Below the pieces are notes generated by a model, which saw nothing but the letters and a program-made list of their open reading frames with translations, did not search any database and had not been told where the DNA came from. Positions 28,586 to 37,771 of a stretch of 64,000 nucleotides of DNA are shown one piece after another. Numbering within the stretch: position 1 is the first letter of the stretch; each line of letters starts with the position of its first letter. The stretch is from Rhodanobacter sp. L36 (GTDB lineage: Bacteria > Pseudomonadota > Gammaproteobacteria > Xanthomonadales > Rhodanobacteraceae), in contig NZ_LMUV01000011.1 of the NCBI RefSeq assembly GCF_009765755.1, positions 1,687,444 to 1,751,443 of the forward strand, given 5' to 3'. Position numbers and translations under genes: made by a program.

Positions 28586-30345
28586 CGCGAGGCTACGGCG
28601 CCGTAAACCGGCTCCTGTGCCTGCCGTTCAAGGTATCCGCTTCGCGTTGCCGAACGCGACAGCTTGCCGGACGACGTGCGCGGAAGCGTATGGCGCGGGA
28701 CCAGTTCGATGATGCAGGCGATGCCCAGCTCTTCAAGCAACTCACGACGCACGCGCTGCACCAGAGCGACGCGGGCATTGGGATCAAGCGTGTTGCACTG
28801 GACCACGACCGCCGCTATTTCCGCACCATTGGGGCCGGGAACGCCGAATGCCGAGGCGTCCTGCGAACGCAGTTCGGGCTGCCGTTCGACAATGCGCTCG
28901 ATGTCCTGCGGCCAGATGTTGCGACCGTTGACGATGATCATGTCTTTGTGGCGACCGGTGACCACGACCTCGCCATCGACGATGTAACCGACGTCGCCGG
29001 TATCGAGCCAGCCATCTTCGCCCAACGCCTTGGCTGTCAGCTCCGGCTGCTTGAAGTATCCCGACATGAGGCTGGGACCACGCACGCGGATCCGGCCGAC
29101 GTGAAGATCCGCCAGCTGATTGCCTGCGTCGTCGCAGACGTCGAGTTCATGACCGGGCAGCGGGCCACCGCAGCGCACGAAACCAGTGCCAGTGCCTGGC
29201 GTGACTGCCGTGGCGCGCAGGTTTTCAGCGAGGTCGGCCGGGTCGATCCATTCGACCACGATGCCCTTGCCCACGGGGGAGAAGCTGACTGCAAGCGAAG
29301 CCTCGGCCATGCCGTAGGAAGGCACGAACGCGCGCGCGTCGAAGCCTGCTGGCGCCAGCAGCTCTGCGAAGCGTTCGGGCACTTCGGGCAGGATAGGCTC
29401 CGCACCGATTCCCGCGACGCGCCAGTTGGAAAGATCGTACGAGGCGATGTCCGCCGGCCGTACGCGGCGCGCGCACATCTCGTAACCAAACGGTGGGCTG
29501 TATGCGATGGTCGCCTTGCCGTGGCTCATCAACTCCAGCCAGCGGCGGGGACGCATTGCGAACTCGCGGGTATCGAGATAGTCGATCGAACGCTGACCTG
29601 CCATCACCGTCAGCAGGCAGCCGACCAGACCCATGTCGTGATAGAACGGCAGCCACGACGCGAAGCGATCGGTGTCGCGCACGTCCAAGCCGTGATTGAG
29701 CGCGCCGTATGCATTCGCGAGCAGGGCCTGCTCGGTAATCATGGCGGCCTTGGGAGTTCCGGTGCTGCCGGACGTAAATTGCAGATAGGCAATTTCCTGC
29801 GGCCCGGTCGCCTGCAATTCCAGATCTTCTTGCGGCAACTGGTCAAAAGCGGCTGGTTCGCCCCACATGGCAAGGTCAAGCCCACGCACGGCTTCGCCGA
29901 GGAATCCGAGGAACGAATTCGACGCGACAGCAATTGAGGCCTCGCATGCCTGCAACATGCCGCGAAGCTTCTGCACATAAGCGTCATGGCCGCCAAGGTT
30001 GACCGTTGACGGTAACGCTACAGGCACAAGTCCAACGTATTGGCAGGCAAAGAAGAAACGCAAAAAGTCCGGCGTGGTTTCCGCCACGATCGCAAGGCGC
30101 GATCCACGCGGGAGTCCAAGCGATGCCAGCCGCTGCGCAAGTTCAAGCGCCTGTGCGCGAAGCGTTCGGTAGGGCAACGCGGTTTCGAGCTTGCCGGCAG
30201 CATAGAAATTGGCGCCCGTGACACCACGAGCGGCGTAATCCAGCGCTTCAGCGAGGCTGGTGAAATCGGCACGGCGCAATGGCACCGTGTTCCGAGTGGG
30301 CGTGGCGTGCCCAGCTTCAATCGCAATGTTTCCGTCTGCGCTCAT
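28582..30345 (-). CDS. fatty acyl-AMP ligase / acyl-ACP synthetase
   Basis: 587 residues, ANL superfamily. P-loop T-S-G-S-T-G-T-P-K at 191-199, the W-L-P-F-Y-H-D-M-G-L motif near 248-257 that marks fatty acyl-AMP ligases, Y-G-M-A-E-A-S near 345, and D-T-G-D-V-G-Y near 450. The C-terminal lysine domain (S-S-G-K-L-S-R) is near 567. It activates a fatty acid as acyl-AMP and loads it on an ACP rather than CoA; the cognate ACP is two genes downstream. It is the first gene of the operon, preceded by a 173-base AT-rich leader. Confidence 0.88.
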   Translation of the reverse strand: MSADGNIAIEAGHATPTRNTVPLRRADFTSLAEALDYAARGVTGANFYAAGKLETALPYRTLRAQALELAQRLASLGLPRGSRLAIVAETTPDFLRFFFACQYVGLVPVALPSTVNLGGHDAYVQKLRGMLQACEASIAVASNSFLGFLGEAVRGLDLAMWGEPAAFDQLPQEDLELQATGPQEIAYLQFTSGSTGTPKAAMITEQALLANAYGALNHGLDVRDTDRFASWLPFYHDMGLVGCLLTVMAGQRSIDYLDTREFAMRPRRWLELMSHGKATIAYSPPFGYEMCARRVRPADIASYDLSNWRVAGIGAEPILPEVPERFAELLAPAGFDARAFVPSYGMAEASLAVSFSPVGKGIVVEWIDPADLAENLRATAVTPGTGTGFVRCGGPLPGHELDVCDDAGNQLADLHVGRIRVRGPSLMSGYFKQPELTAKALGEDGWLDTGDVGYIVDGEVVVTGRHKDMIIVNGRNIWPQDIERIVERQPELRSQDASAFGVPGPNGAEIAAVVVQCNTLDPNARVALVQRVRRELLEELGIACIIELVPRHTLPRTSSGKLSRSATRSGYLERQAQEPVYGAVASR

Positions 30346-30518
30346 GGTTTTATTGTGTTCTCACGAGAACCGCATCACTGGGCCAACCCCGGAGTGTATC
30401 AGCGGCTTACTGTACCCAATCGTAGCATAATTGAACGTTTTGTTAATGAATTTATTCAAACTTTCGTAACTTGGCGAGAGTATAACGTCCGATCGCCTCC
30501 GCGCCCTCGTTTTTGACA
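30346..30518 (-). promoter_or_regulatory. AT-rich leader/promoter region of the lipid operon
   Basis: This 173-base gap is much richer in A/T than the surroundings, especially 30418-30490 (runs such as TTTGTTAATGAATTTATTC). It separates the hydroxylase gene from the ligase gene on the same strand. TATGCT and TATACT-like hexamers occur on the minus strand, but no spacing to a convincing -35 box is clear. A promoter here is inferred from composition and gap. Confidence 0.45.
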
Positions 30519-31277
30519 TCAACGCCGGCCGTGCTCGCGGTTCCACCTTGCGATGTTCTTGAGAGGCTGTCGAACATAGGGGCTAAGCTGGATCAAGCGC
30601 AGCAGGAGACGGTTGAACAGCGTGCCGATCTTGTCCATCGGTCGGTCGATATCGAGAAACAATACCGCGCGAAGTTCGTCGGTATCGTTGTGTACTTCGT
30701 GCTCGTAGGTGTCGTCGAACAGCATCACCTTGCCCTCCTGCCAGTGCAATATCTGGTCGTCGACACGAATCCAGACGTTGCGCCAGTCGGCCGGCACCTT
30801 CAGGCCCAGGTGTGCGCGGATGACCGCACGAGTCGGGCCCTTGTGCGCGGCGATGCGGTATCGCGGTTTCAGAATGGAGAACATCGCGCTGCGAACGCCC
30901 GGTAACGTGTCCAGCAGAGCAGCCGTCCGCGGACATACCGCGCAGTTGTCGTCCACCCGTTTGCCATAGATGTAAAAGCCGAACGTCTTCCAGTTGTCGC
31001 CCTTGGAGATGCGTTGCTGGTCAGGCGAAAGCTGGTGGAAGGCCGGAATGTCTTCGGGATGTTGAAGTAGCTGATCGAGTTCCTCGCGGATCTCGGGCCA
31101 CGCATTTTCAAGTTGCGGCACCCAGCCGAATGACGTGTTGTCGATCGCCGGCGTGGTGGGCACAAGCGAATGCCGGGCCTGGAAGCGGCCGACTCCGCGG
31201 AGAAAATGCTTTCCGCCTCGGATAAGCAGGCGGCGCCATAAGGGTGCCTGGAATGAATTTGGAGAGATCGTGTCCAT
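30519..31277 (-). CDS. aspartyl/asparaginyl beta-hydroxylase family protein (LpxO-like)
   Basis: 252 residues, cytosolic or peripheral. The double-stranded beta-helix core carries H-K-G-P-T-R near 144-149 (first Fe-binding His), D-D-T-Y-E-H-E-V-H near 186-195 (second His) and R-A-V-L-F-L-D-I-D-R-P for 2-oxoglutarate. Relatives either hydroxylate Asp/Asn or, like LpxO, add a 2-hydroxyl to lipid A acyl chains. Placed between lipid kinase-like genes and a sphingolipid-type operon, hydroxylation of a fatty acyl chain is the likelier job. It begins 6 bases after the kinase-like gene stop. Confidence 0.78.
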   Translation of the reverse strand: MDTISPNSFQAPLWRRLLIRGGKHFLRGVGRFQARHSLVPTTPAIDNTSFGWVPQLENAWPEIREELDQLLQHPEDIPAFHQLSPDQQRISKGDNWKTFGFYIYGKRVDDNCAVCPRTAALLDTLPGVRSAMFSILKPRYRIAAHKGPTRAVIRAHLGLKVPADWRNVWIRVDDQILHWQEGKVMLFDDTYEHEVHNDTDELRAVLFLDIDRPMDKIGTLFNRLLLRLIQLSPYVRQPLKNIARWNREHGRR

Positions 31278-31283
31278 GTCGTC

Positions 31284-32036
31284 TTAAACATTGGCGGTGG
31301 CGTCCTCGGCGTGCCGGGACGTTGAAGTGACAGAAGTGATGGCATGCAGCGCCTTTTCAAGCACTTCGGCATACGGCACACGGGTATCGAGATCGAAGAT
31401 CGGTGCACCGTTGAAACGCAATCTCGCCATGACGGCAATCTTGTCGCTCAATTCGGCTGGGCCGTGATCGGGCTTGCGCGCATGTGCGGTGGCGAGGTCG
31501 ATATCCAGCTTGATTACCAAGGCCGGTCGGATCATCGCCATGCGCTGATACAGCTGTTCTTCGCGGGCTGCCAGCTTGCGTACCAGCCAATGCTTGCTGC
31601 GTTCCAGGCCCAGCCCGGGACCGTCGTAACGGAACCCGGTAATTTCCGCCTGCGGGTAACGATCGGTGATGACCAACACGCCGCGCTGCGTGAGCCGAAG
31701 TACCTTTCTCAATTGTGCTGCGCGCCACAGCGACAACCCGTACATGATGAGCGCGCCCCAGATGCCCGGTAACTTGTTGCGCATGTCCTGAGCGTGCGCA
31801 GCCTTGGTCGCGAGACGTCGCTCCAGCCGTGGACCTATCAGCGGCAGGCGCTTGATCTTGTCGCCGCTCTCGCCGGAGACCAATCCCATGTAGCGCCATT
31901 CCGTCGGCCTGGTTTGGCCCAGCGTCTTGACCAGGTCGTGGGTTAGTGTCGACTTGCCGGTGCCGTCACAGCCGACCACCGCGACGAGTCCGGCGACGGG
32001 TGCTTCGGATGCGTCGATGAATGCTTTCGGCTTCAA
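31284..32036 (-). CDS. thymidylate-kinase-like P-loop protein (paralogue A)
   Basis: 250 residues if started at TTG 32036; longer frames are shadows of the upstream paralogue, and no ATG/GTG fits better, so the start is uncertain. Walker A G-C-D-G-T-G-K-S-T at 22-30; T-D-R-Y-P-Q-A-E motif in the middle, as in the DRY motif of TMP kinases; and a shared T-A-H-A-R-K-P-D-H motif near the end that may form the lid. Real TMP kinase is about 210 residues and differs in the lid, so a different substrate is likely. It is tandem with a paralogue upstream. Confidence 0.72.
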   Translation of the reverse strand: MKPKAFIDASEAPVAGLVAVVGCDGTGKSTLTHDLVKTLGQTRPTEWRYMGLVSGESGDKIKRLPLIGPRLERRLATKAAHAQDMRNKLPGIWGALIMYGLSLWRAAQLRKVLRLTQRGVLVITDRYPQAEITGFRYDGPGLGLERSKHWLVRKLAAREEQLYQRMAMIRPALVIKLDIDLATAHARKPDHGPAELSDKIAVMARLRFNGAPIFDLDTRVPYAEVLEKALHAITSVTSTSRHAEDATANV

Positions 32037-32076
32037 TGCGAGTTTCGATCTGGTGTGCGTGACGACAAGTGCAAGC

Positions 32077-32802
32077 TCACGCTTGTGGCCACTGCAGTGC
32101 TGCGCGTGCGGAGCGCAGCGAGACGTCGAGGATCGTGGTGGCATCTTCCTTGGCATCGAGATCAAGGATGCGGGCGCCATTGAATGTGAGGTGCGGCCAT
32201 CCAGCAATTTTCTCGCGCAGCGAAGCCAGCTTGTGATCGGGTTTGCGGGCATGGGCCGTTTCTGCGTCTACATTGAGCCGGATCACCAGCAACGGAACGT
32301 TGGCCGCCATCCACTCGTAAAGCCGGCGCTCGCGGGTTCTGAGCTTGCGAACCCACCAGTTGCCATTAACGGTCTTCGCCAGCTGCGGGCCATCGAAAAG
32401 GAAGCCCGGCTTTTCAGCTTGCGGGTAGCGGTCAGTGACCACGACCACGCCGCGGCGGCACATGACCAACATGCGACGAAATTTGTGGGCACGCCAGCGC
32501 GAGAGCAGGTAAATGACCAGCGCTGTCACATTGCCCGGTGGTGCGGATGGTTGATCGTGGACACGCTCCGACTTGCGCATCAGATAGCGGCCGAATGACG
32601 CGCCGATGATGGGAAGGGTGTGAATCCACTCGCCGATCCGCCCTGACGATTGGCCGAGATAAAGCGGCTCGGTCGGACCCTGCTTGCGCAACTGCGCAAC
32701 AAGCTCCGCGGCGAGTGTCGATTTGCCGGAGCCATCACACCCCGTAAGCGCAATGACTCGCAACGGTTGATTGGCACCGGATGACTGGGACGAAAGGGGC
32801 AC
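32077..32802 (-). CDS. thymidylate-kinase-like P-loop protein (paralogue B)
   Basis: 241 residues. Walker [10 protein letters not shown] at 21-29, [11 protein letters not shown] in the middle, and T-A-H-A-R-K-P-D-H near 190. It is clearly paralogous to the genes at 31284 and 33005. It is the first gene of a minus-strand run with paralogue A and the hydroxylase, and divergent from paralogue C. Substrate is unknown; lipid or sugar phosphorylation is possible from context. Confidence 0.8.
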   Translation of the reverse strand: MPLSSQSSGANQPLRVIALTGCDGSGKSTLAAELVAQLRKQGPTEPLYLGQSSGRIGEWIHTLPIIGASFGRYLMRKSERVHDQPSAPPGNVTALVIYLLSRWRAHKFRRMLVMCRRGVVVVTDRYPQAEKPGFLFDGPQLAKTVNGNWWVRKLRTRERRLYEWMAANVPLLVIRLNVDAETAHARKPDHKLASLREKIAGWPHLTFNGARILDLDAKEDATTILDVSLRSARAALQWPQA

Positions 32803-33004
32803 ACCAGATCACCGATTTACAGAAGTTAAGATTTTATTACACGACTTATCTTGCGTCCATCAGTTGCAGTCCTCAGATAGGGAATCCCGCGACGTTGCAG
32901 TCATTGCGACCTCATCCATCTCATGCGCTTGCGGTTGTCATCGGCTTTCGAACGACTGCACACTGGTACAATTTGTGAACAACTTTCTTGATTCGGAAAT
33001 AGCG
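32803..33004. promoter_or_regulatory. AT-rich divergent promoter region between two P-loop kinase paralogues
   Basis: 202 bases between divergent starts, with an A/T-rich stretch near 32820-32850 and 32965-32995 in otherwise GC-rich DNA. No operator palindrome stands out. It likely holds promoters for both directions. Confidence 0.4.
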
Positions 33005-33748
33005 ATGCAGGCACCGTCCAGCGCGATGGCGCCATTGATTGCCGTGATCGGTTGCGATGGCTCGGGCAAATCCACCGTGTGCGAACACATCCTCGAATGG
33101 ATCGGCCGTTATGGGCCAGCCGGGACGGTTCATCTGGGCAAGCAGGCGGGCAATGTAGGGCGCTCGCTCGGGCGATTGCCGCTCGTGGGTGCTGCCATGG
33201 AACGTCTGATCCGTCGCAAGTCCGATGACGTGAATGACCGAATCAAGGAGGACAAGCAACCGAGCCTGTTCCCGGCGCTGGTTATCAGCGCTTTCACGCT
33301 GCGGCGCCGACGCCGTTTCAAGCGCATGCTCGCCCTCAGGCAGCGCGGGCTCATCGTGGTTACCGACCGTTTTCCTCAGCTCGAAATTCCCGGTGCCTAC
33401 GATGGCCCCGGTTTCCCCGAGGCCTCGCAGGGATCGCGGCCCGTACTCGCTCTGGCACGACACGAACACGCCATTTTCGAGTGGATGGCGAACCATCGGC
33501 CGGATCTGGTGCTGAGGCTCAACGTCGATCTGGACACGGCTTGCGCGCGCAAACCCGACCACCGTCGTGAAGCTCTGAGCCGGAAGATTGCCGTGACGCC
33601 GCTACTGACCTACAGCGGCGCACAGATCGTCGACATCGATACGAACCAGCCGCTCGCAAATGTACTCAAGGAAGCCGAAGCCGCCGTGGCGCGTGTCATG
33701 GCCGAACGGGGATATGCGGTGAAGGAAGAAAATCCTCGCGCTGCATGA
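33005..33748 (+). CDS. thymidylate-kinase-like P-loop protein (paralogue C)
   Basis: 247 residues from ATG 33005; the frame extends upstream but without a site. Walker [10 protein letters not shown] at 16-24, V-T-D-R-F-P-Q-L-E in the middle, and T-A-C-A-R-K-P-D-H near the end. It is homologous to the two divergent genes next door, including the conserved spacing of the last motif. It is monocistronic. The three copies suggest either different substrates or a multi-step modification. Confidence 0.8.
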   Translation: MQAPSSAMAPLIAVIGCDGSGKSTVCEHILEWIGRYGPAGTVHLGKQAGNVGRSLGRLPLVGAAMERLIRRKSDDVNDRIKEDKQPSLFPALVISAFTLRRRRRFKRMLALRQRGLIVVTDRFPQLEIPGAYDGPGFPEASQGSRPVLALARHEHAIFEWMANHRPDLVLRLNVDLDTACARKPDHRREALSRKIAVTPLLTYSGAQIVDIDTNQPLANVLKEAEAAVARVMAERGYAVKEENPRAA

Positions 33749-33821
33749 AATCAGCGGAAGCGCTGCGTGCAGGGCAAAACGTCCGCCTGTATTTCGATAC
33801 CGACGGGCGATGCGGACTGCC

Positions 33822-35303
33822 TCAGTGATAAGCGAGCGTATCCAGGTGATCGACTAGCGATTTGATATCGTCGACCGTGGCCACGGCGGCAACGTAACCA
33901 TCTGGCCGCACCAGCCACAAGCCGCCGACGCCGTAGGCTGCCCGCAAGGTTTCGTCCAGCAACGCGGGATAGCGCGCAAGCAGGGCTGCCGCCGCAACGC
34001 TCTGTTCGGCGCACAACGCAAAGCGCGGAATACCACCGGCACCGAACGGTGTCTGGCCTGCGATCGGCGGTGCACGCTCACCGACGCCCGGACCTTTGAC
34101 GCGATGCGCGACGTTCCCGTTGAGCGGGCTGTTCGCATAGTGAATCGCGAGCTCCGACATGGTGTCGATCATCGCGTGGCGCACCGGTGCAAACCCGAGC
34201 AGGAACGGCACGACCCGATCGCGAATCGCCTGCAAGACATGGCTTTTGGTGACTGCCAATGCAGTCAAACGACCAGCATTCGACAAGACCTGCTCGCCTA
34301 CCGCACTACGCTCAACGCTGTAACTCTCCAGCAGTACCGCGGCGGTGCATCGGCGCTGCGCGGTCATGGCGATTTTCCAGGCCAGGTTGAACGCGTCCTG
34401 CATGCCGGTATTCATGCCTTGGCCGCCGGCTGGACTGTGCACGTGTGCGGCGTCACCGGCGACAAAGATATTGCCGCTCCGATAGTCCGCCACCTTGCGC
34501 TCGTTGATGCGGAATGCGGCCAGCCAGATCGGATCCGATACCGTCAGACCAGGAGGACCACGACGGTCGATCACGGCCTGCACCTCGGCCAGCGTCGGTT
34601 CGGCCGGGTGTTCGCCCTGCGCTGGGCCAAGGTCGGCGATCACCCGATAGCGGCCGGGCCCGATCGGGAAAGTCGCCAGCACGCCTTCGGGGTGAAAATA
34701 CATGCCCAGTTCCGAATCCGGCAATGGCATGCCGGCGATGTGCAGGTCGGCGAGGATCCAGTCGCTCTTCAGCGTGTCGCCTGCGAATGGTAGCCCTAGC
34801 CCATGCCGCACCGTGCTGTGCGCGCCGTCGCAGCCAATCATCCAGCGCGTTTCGATGTGCTCCTGCGTTCCGTCGCCATGTTGCAGCAGGCTCGTCACGC
34901 TGCCGCCGACATCGTCGAAATTCATCAGTTCGGTTTGCCGTTCTACCCGTACACCCAAGTCGTTGAGATGACTTTCCAGCAGTCGTTCGGTGTCCGATTG
35001 CGGAATCATCAACGCCCATGGGTAGGGGCTTTCGATCGCACCCAACTCCACTCGTCCGATCAGCTGGTTGCCGGCGATGAGATTGACCGCATGCACCTTG
35101 CGTCCTGCATCGATGAAGGGACCGCTGCCGCTGGCGCGGTCGAGCAGTTCGAGCGTCCGACTCCACAACACCAGCGCCTTCGATTTGTCGGTTCGCTCGG
35201 CCGCTTTGTCGATGATGCGCACCGGCACGCCGTAGCGGGCCAACTCCGCTGCCATCGTCAATCCGACCGGACCGGCGCCGACGATCAGGACCTGAGCGTT
35301 CAT
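33822..35303 (-). CDS. FAD-dependent aromatic monooxygenase (PheA/TfdB/MhpA type)
   Basis: 493 residues from ATG 35303, with GAGGAG upstream. N-terminal Rossmann G-A-G-P-V-G-L at about 9-15, the middle R-x-x-I-G-C-D-G-A-H-S motif that binds FAD and NAD(P)H, and G-D-A-A-H-V-H-S-P-A-G-G-Q-G-M-N-T-G near 285. The C-terminal part is thioredoxin-like. The family hydroxylates phenols, polyketides or antibiotics. Neighbours do not reveal the substrate. Confidence 0.88.
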   Translation of the reverse strand: MNAQVLIVGAGPVGLTMAAELARYGVPVRIIDKAAERTDKSKALVLWSRTLELLDRASGSGPFIDAGRKVHAVNLIAGNQLIGRVELGAIESPYPWALMIPQSDTERLLESHLNDLGVRVERQTELMNFDDVGGSVTSLLQHGDGTQEHIETRWMIGCDGAHSTVRHGLGLPFAGDTLKSDWILADLHIAGMPLPDSELGMYFHPEGVLATFPIGPGRYRVIADLGPAQGEHPAEPTLAEVQAVIDRRGPPGLTVSDPIWLAAFRINERKVADYRSGNIFVAGDAAHVHSPAGGQGMNTGMQDAFNLAWKIAMTAQRRCTAAVLLESYSVERSAVGEQVLSNAGRLTALAVTKSHVLQAIRDRVVPFLLGFAPVRHAMIDTMSELAIHYANSPLNGNVAHRVKGPGVGERAPPIAGQTPFGAGGIPRFALCAEQSVAAAALLARYPALLDETLRAAYGVGGLWLVRPDGYVAAVATVDDIKSLVDHLDTLAYH

Positions 35304-35456
35304 GGCAACTCCTCGTGAGGGTCCAGCCATCATAGTTCGATGTGGGCGCCCGATCTGCACGTGTGGCGTAACTACGGGGTCAAGTCTTGGCAGGCCGCGG
35401 CTGGCAAGGTAGAACAATAGGGCAGGGCCAATAAGGTCCGTTAACGGAGTGTTTCG

Positions 35457-35966
35457 ATGGGTTTATCGTCTGGTCCCAGCGATGCGGATTTGTGGGCTCT
35501 GGCCGAACAGGTTGCGGCCGAATCGACGCCGCGCAAACTGATGCTGGTGACCGCCGAATCCTGCACGGGCGGCTGGATCGCCAAGACGCTCACGGATTTG
35601 CCCGGCAGCTCCGCCTGGTTCGACGCTGGCGTGGTGACCTACAGCTATGAGGCGAAGGAAGCGCTGCTCGGCGTCAATCCGCGCACGCTGGAAAAGTTTG
35701 GCGCAGTGAGCGAAGAAGCGGCGTTGGAGATGGTCTCCGGCGCGCTGGCGCGTTTTGGCGCAGGCGTGGCGGTCGCCGTGACCGGCATCGCCGGACCTTC
35801 CGGCGGCACGGTAGACAAGCCCGTCGGTACGGTGTGGATCGGCTGGAAACGTCGCGGCGGCTACGCGCACGCCACGCTGTTTCATTTTCCCGGCGATCGT
35901 GAGGCCGTGCGCCGACAGACCGTGGCGGCAGCGCTCATCGGCGTGCGTAAAACACTGACGGAATGA
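35457..35966 (+). CDS. pncC: nicotinamide-nucleotide amidohydrolase (CinA C-terminal domain protein)
   Basis: 169 residues from ATG 35457 with ACGGAG upstream. Signature T-A-E-S-C-T-G-G near 32-39 (catalytic Ser), G-V-V-T-Y-S near 58-63 and V-T-G-I-A-G-P-S-G-G-T near 109-119. It deamidates NMN to NaMN in pyridine nucleotide recycling. It is the single-domain form, without the CinA N-terminal domain. It lies just upstream of recA, as in many gammaproteobacteria. Confidence 0.93.
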   Translation: MGLSSGPSDADLWALAEQVAAESTPRKLMLVTAESCTGGWIAKTLTDLPGSSAWFDAGVVTYSYEAKEALLGVNPRTLEKFGAVSEEAALEMVSGALARFGAGVAVAVTGIAGPSGGTVDKPVGTVWIGWKRRGGYAHATLFHFPGDREAVRRQTVAAALIGVRKTLTE

Positions 35967-35997
35967 GGTGTCGGGCGCGTCTTGGGGCGCTTGACCG

Positions 35998-36008
35998 GTA
36001 TGGGATAC
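35998..36008. promoter_or_regulatory. small palindrome upstream of recA, possible operator
   Basis: GTAT-GGG-ATAC forms a perfect inverted repeat about 95 bases before recA. A TTGACC hexamer lies just upstream at 35991. It does not match the E. coli LexA box, and I cannot assign a binding protein. Confidence 0.25.
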
Positions 36009-36102
36009 TTGCTGAGCCGCTGTGGATTTTCCTGATCGCAGCCCATGAGACCCGCAACGGGCATCATGCCTCCCATTCACAGCCCAACCGGAATTCAAGA
36101 CG

Positions 36103-37140
<1,038 letters not shown>

Positions 37141-37170
37141 TCCGTGATGCTTGACGTTACGCTGCAGGAA

Positions 37171-37197
37171 ACATGGCCCGGCTCGTCCGGGCCATGT
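37171..37197. terminator. perfect 11-bp hairpin between recA and recX
   Basis: ACATGGCCCGG (37171-37181) pairs with CCGGGCCATGT (37187-37197) around a 5-base loop. There is no T run, so it is either an attenuator reducing recX expression or an mRNA-stabilising structure. It also contains the ATG of the longest recX frame, arguing against that start. Confidence 0.6.
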
Positions 37198-37211
37198 GCA
37201 TTTGCGTGATC

Positions 37212-37709
37212 ATGAAACGCCGCCCGGGCCCGGACGATCCGGCCAAGCCGAAACGCAGCGCCTACGACAAGGCATTGGGACTTCTCGCGCGTCGCGAACA
37301 TTCGCGTCGCGAGCTGAAAACTAAGTTGCGCCAGGGCGGCTACGAAGGCGAGGAAACCAGCGCGGCCATCGATCGCCTTGGCGAGCAGCAATACCAGGAC
37401 GACGATCGCTTCAGCGAAATGCTTCTGCGCAGCCGCATCGCACAGGGATACGGGCCAATGCGTTTGCGTGTGGAGCTGAAAAGCCATGGCTTGGCCGATG
37501 CGCGCATCCGCGAATTGCTGGAAGCCGTCGACATCGACTGGAATGTCATGGCCGCTGCACAGCTGCGACGCCGCTACGGTGCTGGCACAAACGACCCGGC
37601 GGAGCGAAACAAGCGGGCGCAATTCCTCTTGCGCCGCGGCTTTGCCGCCGCCACAGTACGGAATGTCACCCACGCCGATGTGGACGAGGCTGCCGACGAC
37701 GTTTCCTGA
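37212..37709 (+). CDS. recX: RecA regulator RecX
   Basis: 165 residues if started at ATG 37212, beyond the hairpin; the longer frame begins inside that hairpin. Three-helix repeats with L-x-R-R-E-H-S-R-R-E-L near 29-39 and a C-terminal R-R-G-F motif are typical of RecX. It binds and modulates RecA filaments. It lies directly after recA, the usual arrangement. Confidence 0.9.
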   Translation: MKRRPGPDDPAKPKRSAYDKALGLLARREHSRRELKTKLRQGGYEGEETSAAIDRLGEQQYQDDDRFSEMLLRSRIAQGYGPMRLRVELKSHGLADARIRELLEAVDIDWNVMAAAQLRRRYGAGTNDPAERNKRAQFLLRRGFAAATVRNVTHADVDEAADDVS

Positions 37710-37771
37710 CAGACGACGGATCGGCGGGCCCGACCGCTGCGTGACCTTTCTCGCCTGCCACCACGATCCGC

